From contig NZ_GG697132.1 of NCBI RefSeq assembly GCF_000160575.1, positions 205,606-269,605 of the forward strand: DNA of 64,000 bases, in the 5' to 3' direction. Both the position numbers and the translations under genes were made by a program. The notes below the pieces were generated by a model, which did not search any database, was not told the origin of the DNA, and saw only the letters and a list, made by a program, of their open reading frames with translations. The stretch comes from Weissella paramesenteroides ATCC 33313 (GTDB lineage Bacteria; Bacillota; Bacilli; Lactobacillales; Lactobacillaceae). This document shows, piece by piece, positions 58,851 through 64,000 of this stretch (position 1 is its first letter; each line of letters starts with the position of its first letter).

Positions 58851-59023
58851 CTTATTTAACTTTTTAACAAAATAGATATCATTTCAATCAGCGCTTATAC
58901 ATCCATTAATTTCTAAAATTATGAATTAATAGCGACATTAAAAACACCTTAATTGGTATTATATAATCTTTATTAGAAAAATCAAATTTATTTTTAATGT
59001 TATTTACATTTGTCACAAAAATA

Positions 59024-59063
59024 AATCCCTCTGAAGTGGTAAAAACACCATTCCAGAGGGATT
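59024..59063 (-). terminator. terminator of tyrS
   Basis: AATCCCTCTG..GTGGT / ACACC..CAGAGGGATT stem followed on the minus strand by TTTATTTTTG. The 58850-59023 stretch between it and the opp leader has no gene. Confidence 0.8.
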
Positions 59064-59135
59064 ACAGACAACCTCAACTAATTAAGATTAATTTTTTACA
59101 CATTAACTTTCTATAAACCAACAAGCGTCAGCAGG

Positions 59136-60395
59136 CTACTTTACAACAGCAACAGCCCACTTCTTCTTACCACGCTTAACAATCACATATTTACCATCAT
59201 ACTTATCAGTAGGATCGATAATTGCATCTTCGTCTTTGATTTGTACACCGTTAATACGAACTGCACCATCCTTAACCGAGCGACGGGCAGCTGTCTTTGA
59301 TTTCTCTAAACCAGCTGCAACCACTAAGTCTAACAAGCCGATTTTGTCATTTTCAATTTCAAATGTTGGCACATTTCCTGCCAAGACAGCAACTTCATCT
59401 GTTGACAAAGATGCCACATCAGCATTACCAAACAAAACATTTGTCATAACTTCTGCAGTATGCATTGCTTCTTCACCATGTACAAATGTGGTTACTTCCT
59501 GAGCCAAACGACGTTGTGCATGACGGGCAGCAGCGTTTTCTGATAATTCGGCTACGAGGTCGTTAATTTCTTCTTGTGACAAGAAGGTAAAGTACTTTAA
59601 CATCTTTTCAACATCAGCATCGGCTGTATTTAGCCAGAATTGGTAAAACTCAAACGGTGTGGTCTTTTCAGGATCTAACCATACTGCACCACCTTCAGTT
59701 TTACCAAACTTGGTACCGTCAGCCTTCAACAATAATGGGACCGTTAAGCCAAACGCAGGTGCCTCGCTATCAACAAGCTTATGGATCAAGTCAACCCCAT
59801 TGGTAATGTTTCCCCACTGGTCAGAACCACCAATTTGTAGGCGTACATGTTCGCGCTTGTATAACTCGTAAAAATCAATCGCTTGCAAAATTTGGTAAGT
59901 AAATTCTGTGAACGAAATACCTGCCTCTAGTCGTGAGGCCACAACATCTTTTGCCAACATTGTATTCACTGAAAATAGTTTACCGTAATCACGAAGCATC
60001 CCCAACAATGACATCTTGCCTAACCAATCGTAGTTATTAACGATTGTAAATTCATTTTCACCAAATAGTTTAACCATTTGGGCGCGGATTTTTTCGACGT
60101 TAGCTGCCACATCTTCTTGTGACAATAATTTACGTTCTGATTTCTTTCCTGAAGGATCACCAATTGAACCAGTTCCACCACCAACAACAATGACCGGCTT
60201 GTGACCAACTAGTTGAAATCTCTTTAAAATCATAAAGGGAATCAAATGTCCAATATGCATTGAATCACCAGTTGGATCAATTCCCACATAAAGACCAATT
60301 GACTCCTGACTGATTAAATGACGTAACCCATCTTCGTCAGTAACTTGGTTAATTGCTCCACGCCAAGCTAATTCATTTAAAATATCTGCTGCCAT
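59136..60395 (-). CDS. tyrS: tyrosyl-tRNA synthetase
   Basis: Class I synthetase, 419 residues. GIDPTGDSMHIGHLIPF holds the HIGH motif (near 47), KFGKTEGG the KMSKS equivalent (near 230), and a C-terminal S4 RNA-binding domain (about 352-415) is present. Controlled by the Tyr T-box leader directly upstream. GGAGGAATAG precedes ATG 60395. Confidence 0.96.
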   Translation of the reverse strand: MAADILNELAWRGAINQVTDEDGLRHLISQESIGLYVGIDPTGDSMHIGHLIPFMILKRFQLVGHKPVIVVGGGTGSIGDPSGKKSERKLLSQEDVAANVEKIRAQMVKLFGENEFTIVNNYDWLGKMSLLGMLRDYGKLFSVNTMLAKDVVASRLEAGISFTEFTYQILQAIDFYELYKREHVRLQIGGSDQWGNITNGVDLIHKLVDSEAPAFGLTVPLLLKADGTKFGKTEGGAVWLDPEKTTPFEFYQFWLNTADADVEKMLKYFTFLSQEEINDLVAELSENAAARHAQRRLAQEVTTFVHGEEAMHTAEVMTNVLFGNADVASLSTDEVAVLAGNVPTFEIENDKIGLLDLVVAAGLEKSKTAARRSVKDGAVRINGVQIKDEDAIIDPTDKYDGKYVIVKRGKKKWAVAVVK

Positions 60396-60439
60396 TTGCT
60401 ATTCCTCCAATTTGTTTATGTATGTATCTTTAAAAATGA

Positions 60440-60665
60440 TGGATTAAATCAAAAAGCGCCCTAACCAAGAATTTAATCCTGCTTAGGGCGCTGTTAAACG
60501 CGGTACCACCTAAATTGTCACCTATGTGACCACTTATATCCTCGTAACGTGAGGACCTCGTTCATGCACTGTACTGACTGTAATTCGTTAATTGGTTTGA
60601 TTAGTTCACAACAGCCACTAATTCTCTGAATGTCCACCAATTTTTCTACTGAATGTCATACACGA
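60440..60665 (-). promoter_or_regulatory. T-box leader, tyrosine (UAC) specifier, for tyrS
   Basis: T-box core AGGTGGTACCGCG (60511-60499). Stem I: CAGTAGA, distal stem ATTAGT/ACTAAT with GGCTGTTGTGA loop, and specifier loop GAAT-TAC-A-GTC with UAC at 60582-60580. The terminator AGCGCCCTAA / TTAGGGCGCT lies at 60451-60492. A -10 TATAAT is at 60678-60673. Confidence 0.93.
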
Positions 60666-60719
60666 TAAAACGATTATAGCATATTCTTTCTAGGATTGAC
60701 CATTTTTAAAAGCAAAAGA

Positions 60720-60990
60720 AAAGAGGCCTCTCTCACTAAATGAGCGCGGGCCTCTTTGTGCATAAGCGGACCACCACGTACCGCTTATACGTTTTCACCA
60801 TATCATGTTAACGGGCACCACCCCATTAACAATCCCCTTTTGTTCTAAGAATCCCGTCTTAGAACTCCTTCCGCCTTGTTGAGGCTCCTTCACAACCTCA
60901 ACAAAACCATTATCGGACAGCAAGGCATTGCACCTTCCATAAAGGCGGCCCTAGGACATCACCCCTTGGCCAACTGCATCCCCGATAACA
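60720..60990 (-). ncRNA. structured noncoding RNA of unassigned family
   Basis: A stand-alone transcription unit. -10 TATAAT at 61002-60997 (weak -35), then about 265 bases with successive hairpins on the minus strand: outer TTATCGG/CCGATAA enclosing a GC-rich core (GGCCAAGGGGTGATGTCC, GGGCCGCC), TTGTTGAGG/CCTCAACAA, GTTCTAAGA/TCTTAGAAC, GTTAATGGG/CCCGTTAAC, ATAAGCGG/CCGCTTAT, and finally an AAAGAGGCC/GGCCTCTTT terminator. No ORF. No RNase P, tmRNA, SRP or T-box core is seen. The GC-rich core could be compared first with the raiA motif, but I cannot confirm that. Confidence 0.7.
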
Positions 60991-61009
60991 GTAATTATTA
61001 TAGCATATT

Positions 61010-61714
61010 TTATTTAAGGTGAAATGTTGGAAGAACGCTAATTCCTGTTTGTGTCGCAAATTCATCTGAAACGGTAAATGTGTTATCTGAAAAGTCGGTC
61101 ACTGCAGGCAAATTTTCCGCAGTTAATCCCGATAATGCCAATGCTTGGGTATCCCATTCATCGGTAACCAAATTATATAAACCAGTTCGTGCAGCATATG
61201 CTCGCGAAGTAATATTTTTACCAAATAAACGATAAATGATGTAGCTTTGTAAGCTCATATAATGTGCAGCCTGTTCATATACATCTGGTTGTTCGTTCTT
61301 CAACCATAAAATTAAGACTAATGGCGTCGTGTCTAATAGGGATAACCCCATTTTACGTTGCAGTTGTCCGGTAACCCCATTCATCGTTAACGCATCGACA
61401 TATTTTTGTGTATCTTTCCCATAGATCACTGGCATTAATGATGCAAAATCCTTATCAAGTGGCATTAACCCATCGATGGAAATTTCTGAAAGGATAACTT
61501 CCTCAATTTTAGATGTCGGACTATCTAACAATACTTCATTAGCTTTTTTTATCGCGCTAATCATCTGATTAAAAATTTTATCTGGTGTGATGGCTGCACG
61601 TTCTGTATCTGTCGTTGATACCGGCAATTCAACTTGATGTTGTGCATTATTTTCATCAATAAGTGTCGTTTTAATTGATAACAAAGATACATCAATTGTT
61701 AGTGTATATTTCAT
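61010..61714 (-). CDS. truncated FGGY-family kinase (gluconokinase-like N-terminal half)
   Basis: 234 residues matching only the N-terminal domain of FGGY sugar kinases; gluconokinases are about 500. The phosphate loop, normally D.GTTS.K, reads DVSLLSIK, while SLQSYIIYRLFGK and SRAYAARTGLYNLVTDEWD are kept. The frame ends PTFHLK just where the C-terminal ATPase domain should begin, and no second half follows (the ncRNA comes next). Without that domain it should not be an active kinase; it is either a decayed gene or a repurposed sugar-binding protein. The location beside gnd and an RpiR regulator points to an ancestral gluconate operon. Confidence 0.75.
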   Translation of the reverse strand: MKYTLTIDVSLLSIKTTLIDENNAQHQVELPVSTTDTERAAITPDKIFNQMISAIKKANEVLLDSPTSKIEEVILSEISIDGLMPLDKDFASLMPVIYGKDTQKYVDALTMNGVTGQLQRKMGLSLLDTTPLVLILWLKNEQPDVYEQAAHYMSLQSYIIYRLFGKNITSRAYAARTGLYNLVTDEWDTQALALSGLTAENLPAVTDFSDNTFTVSDEFATQTGISVLPTFHLK

Positions 61715-61764
61715 AATAACTCCTCTAAGTAATACTATTATTATACGCTAGTACAGCAAAAAAA

Positions 61765-61970
61765 GAGAGCGCGACAAAAGTTGTTTTGAAGCCGGTGTGT
61801 AACGTTGATTTACGCTATTTTTGGCCGTAGCAGAGCGGAGGACAGGAATGGCGTAAATTGCGTTACATTGAGGCTTCAGACTTTTGGAACGCGTTTAAGA
61901 GCGAGATAAAAGTTGTTTATGCTATAAAATTGACATACTCATAACTAAGGCATTTTTAGCAAAAAAAGAG
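61765..61970 (-). repeat. dispersed hairpin repeat, copy B
   Basis: Inverted copy of the 42090-42303 element with the same landmark words and over 80 percent identity by eye across about 140 bases. It carries an extra about 20 bases (AACTTTTATCTCGCTCTTAA on the minus strand), an internal duplicate of the element's own end. Confidence 0.85.
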
Positions 61971-62000
61971 ACTGACACATTTTAATGTCTCAGTCTCCAC
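61962..62000. terminator. terminator after gnd
   Basis: AGAGACTGACACATT / AATGTCTCAGTCTC stem with flanking A and T tracts, adjoining repeat copy B and preceded by TTTTTAGC like the other repeat-family terminators. Confidence 0.75.
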
Positions 62001-62042
62001 TTTCACAATCAAAAATATTTTATAGGTCGGACAAAGTAAAAA

Positions 62043-62951
62043 TTACTTTGCAGCGTCCATAGCATGTCCACCGAATCCGTTACGTAATGCTGACACAACC
62101 TTACCAGTAAATGTGTCTTCTTGTAATGAACGGTAACGCATCATCAATGACAAAGCAATAACAGGTGCTGGTACTTGCAAGTCCAATGACTCTTCAATCG
62201 TCCACTTACCTTCACCAGATGAGTGCATAACACCTGAGATCTTGTCTAGCTTAGGATCCTTTGAGAATTGCTCCTCAGCCAATTCCATCAACCATGAACG
62301 GATAACTGAACCGTGGTTCCACAACTTAGCAACGGCCTCGTAGTCGTAATCATATTGTGAAGCTTCCAAAACTTCGAAACCTTCAGCGATAGCTTGCATC
62401 ATACCATACTCAATACCATTGTGAACCATCTTCAAGTAGTGACCTGAACCTAATTCACCAGTGTATAGGTAACCGTCTTTTTCAGCAATGGCTTCGAACA
62501 AAGGCTCGATAATCTTCCATGCTTCAGCGTCATCCCCACCGATCATGAAGTTTCCACCGTTACGAGCACCTGACATACCACCTGAAGTACCCGCATCAAA
62601 GAACTTGATACCTGCAGCAGAAGTACGCTTGTTTTGCTCCAAGTTATCCTTGTAGTTTGAGTTTCCACCATCGATAATGATGTCGCCAGCATCTAACTTT
62701 TCGATCAATGTATCGATTGTTGAGTTAGTTGGCTTACCAGCTGGAACCATTACCCAAACAACTTTTGGTGATGGCAAAGCTGCCAACATGTCGTCTAAGT
62801 CAGTAACACCAGTAACAGCGTCTGAATATGAGTCAGCTTCCTTTACTGAATCTGCACTCAAATCATAAGCAACTACCTCATGACCATTATCAACAGCATT
62901 TTTTACCAAGTTCAAGCCCATCTTACCAAGGCCGATCATTGCGAACTTCAT
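62043..62951 (-). CDS. gnd: 6-phosphogluconate dehydrogenase, decarboxylating, short form
   Basis: 302-residue enzyme of the GntZ/YqeC short class (not the 470-residue class) that converts 6-phosphogluconate to ribulose 5-phosphate and CO2, a key step of heterofermentation. AMIGLGKMGLNLVKNA is the cofactor loop, FFDAGTSGGMSGARNG the substrate loop, and GHYLKMVHNGIEYGMMQ holds the catalytic Lys and the HNGIEY signature. ATG 62951 follows AAGGGG. Promoter at 62994-63023. Codon use is more biased than in neighbours, suggesting high expression. Confidence 0.94.
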   Translation of the reverse strand: MKFAMIGLGKMGLNLVKNAVDNGHEVVAYDLSADSVKEADSYSDAVTGVTDLDDMLAALPSPKVVWVMVPAGKPTNSTIDTLIEKLDAGDIIIDGGNSNYKDNLEQNKRTSAAGIKFFDAGTSGGMSGARNGGNFMIGGDDAEAWKIIEPLFEAIAEKDGYLYTGELGSGHYLKMVHNGIEYGMMQAIAEGFEVLEASQYDYDYEAVAKLWNHGSVIRSWLMELAEEQFSKDPKLDKISGVMHSSGEGKWTIEESLDLQVPAPVIALSLMMRYRSLQEDTFTGKVVSALRNGFGGHAMDAAK

Positions 62952-62993
62952 GTCTGTACCCCTTTTTTTCTTTTGTTTTTTCTCTACTCCATT

Positions 62994-63023
62994 ATTATAA
63001 TGCAAAAGTTTTTCATAATGCAA
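62994..63023 (-). promoter_or_regulatory. promoter of gnd with repeated TTTTGCATTAT-type words
   Basis: -35 TTGCAT (63023-63018), 18-base spacer, -10 TATAAT (62999-62994). TTGCATTAT occurs twice within it, spanning the -35 and -10 boxes; possible operator for the adjacent RpiR protein. Confidence 0.6.
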
Positions 63024-63055
63024 GCTTTTTGTTGTAAAATCTTTTCATAAGCTAT

Positions 63056-63083
63056 TTGAGTTTATGCAATTTTGTGACATAAT
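63056..63083 (+). promoter_or_regulatory. promoter of the RpiR-family regulator
   Basis: TTGAGT (63056-63061), 16-base spacer, CATAAT (63078-63083); divergent from the gnd promoter. Confidence 0.5.
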
Positions 63084-63103
63084 AAGGTAAAGAAGGAGAA
63101 ATT

Positions 63104-63946
63104 ATGGCACAATCAGGATTTGCTCGCATACGGTCAATGCGTGACCAATTAACTGGATCAGATAATAAAATCGCTGCATTCATCTTAAAAAACCCCAACG
63201 AAATTCGTTCATTAACCATTCAAGAGCTGGCTAATGCCGTTGGCTTATCGACAGCAACCGTTTCCCGATTTGTTAAACGGGTTGGTTTTGGTTCATTTCG
63301 TGAATTTTCATTAAGTTTGGCTAGCGTACCCGCTCCCGAAAATAGTTTTTTCGGCGAAATTGACCAAACTGATGACCAAAATGAAATTGTTCAAAAAGTA
63401 TTTAGCGGGGCAGAAAACGCCCTTGAAGCAACCGTAAACCTTATTAAAGCAGACGATTGGTCACTAGCAACTGACTGGTTGATCAATGCACAACATGTCG
63501 GTTTATTTGGTATCGGTGGTTCATCTATTGTAGCTTTAAATGGCTACCATAAATTTTTAAGGACACCTTTGCACATTGAACAGCATCCCGACTATGATGT
63601 GCAATTAATGCAAGCTGTTCACATGACTGAACAGGACGTGGCAATCGTTATCTCTCATTCAGGTCGTAATCATGGAACATTAAATCTTGCTAGACAGTTA
63701 AAAGCAAACAACGTCAAAATCATTGCGATTACAGGACACCCAAAGTCTGAATTAGCAAAACTCGCCTCATTGACTTTAGCTAGTGCAGCAGAGGAAGTTA
63801 ACATTCGTAGTGAATCAATGTCATCCCTAATTGCCCAATTAACCATTATGGATAGTTTATTCACGCTGGTTGGTGTGCAATTAGGAGATAAAACGCAAGC
63901 TGTTGTAGATAAAATACGCGTAACGATTGAAGACAGTCGTGAGTAA
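63104..63946 (+). CDS. RpiR/MurR-family transcriptional regulator
   Basis: 280-residue regulator: N-terminal HTH_6 domain (TIQELANAVGLSTATVSRFVKRVGF, read as TIQELANAVGLS and TATVSRFVKRVGF, near residues 38-62) and a C-terminal SIS sugar-phosphate domain (GLFGIGGSSIVALNGY and VAIVISHSGRNHGTLNLA). It is divergent from gnd, and sensing of a phosphorylated sugar such as 6-phosphogluconate is plausible. ATG 63104 follows AGAAGGAG. A possible terminator half begins at the window end. Confidence 0.9.
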   Translation: MAQSGFARIRSMRDQLTGSDNKIAAFILKNPNEIRSLTIQELANAVGLSTATVSRFVKRVGFGSFREFSLSLASVPAPENSFFGEIDQTDDQNEIVQKVFSGAENALEATVNLIKADDWSLATDWLINAQHVGLFGIGGSSIVALNGYHKFLRTPLHIEQHPDYDVQLMQAVHMTEQDVAIVISHSGRNHGTLNLARQLKANNVKIIAITGHPKSELAKLASLTLASAAEEVNIRSESMSSLIAQLTIMDSLFTLVGVQLGDKTQAVVDKIRVTIEDSRE

Positions 63947-64000
63947 TATCTGTTTAGAAAACACTTATATTATATATAAAAAGCCCTAACTTTTGTTGAG

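Overview
The window looks like chromosomal DNA from a heterofermentative lactic acid bacterium, most likely the Weissella/Leuconostoc branch of Lactobacillaceae. Supports are AT-rich coding DNA with Gram-positive ribosome binding sites, three T-box leaders, a purine riboswitch, cre-like catabolite sites, an H2O2-forming type glycerol-3-phosphate oxidase, short-form 6-phosphogluconate dehydrogenase, and wall-glycan genes of lactobacillar type. The genus call is inference; no rRNA is present.

Layout. 1-4.7 kb: a CUT1 sugar ABC importer (minus) facing an ArsR-type regulator and an esterase (plus), with back-to-back promoters and an overlapping cre. 4.8-7.4 kb: small accessory genes (cytidine deaminase, membrane protein, a frameshifted and an intact GNAT). 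7.5-12.3 kb: glycerol operon glpK-glpO-TIM paralogue-glpF (minus). 12.7-14.5 kb: 42-residue protein, PfpI/DJ-1 protein, sortase. 14.5-18.3 kb: nest of insertion sequences (intact IS3 element, IS110 cut by it, decayed ISL3). 18.5-30.6 kb: Wzx/Wzy-type exopolysaccharide cluster including a pyruvyl-transferase, broken by an IS30 remnant, with a divergent CpsB phosphatase. 30.6-36.6 kb: aldo/keto reductase, RmlB, hydroxyacyl-CoA dehydrogenase, cystathionine lyase/synthase with a Cys-rich leader peptide, MntH. 36.8-37.9 kb: seven tRNAs (minus) and tRNA-Cys (plus). 37.9-41.1 kb: paired TagE/TarM-like glycosyltransferases. 41.1-44.4 kb: a beta-hydroxyacid dehydrogenase, a dispersed hairpin repeat, and riboswitch-controlled pbuX-xpt. 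44.6-50 kb: MFS pump, disulfide oxidoreductase, Met T-box plus fRMsr, thioredoxin, and a PTS-IIC-like transporter behind an Ile/Leu-rich leader peptide. 50-52.5 kb: VanZ-like protein and gdhA. 52.6-58.9 kb: oligopeptide ABC importer behind a second Met T-box. 59.1-60.7 kb: tyrS with Tyr T-box. 60.7-61.0 kb: an unassigned multi-hairpin RNA. 61.0-63.9 kb: half of an FGGY kinase, second copy of the repeat, gnd and an RpiR regulator.

The strongest theme is RNA-level amino-acid control. Two T-boxes with an AUG specifier govern free-methionine-sulfoxide salvage and oligopeptide import, a Tyr T-box governs tyrS, and two short leader peptides (Cys-rich and Ile/Leu-rich) precede terminators in front of a sulfur amino-acid enzyme and an uncharacterised transporter. 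The most novel items are the unassigned RNA at 60720-60990, the two leader-peptide attenuators, the dispersed hairpin repeat, and the Met T-box on a fRMsr that has lost two of its three cysteines.
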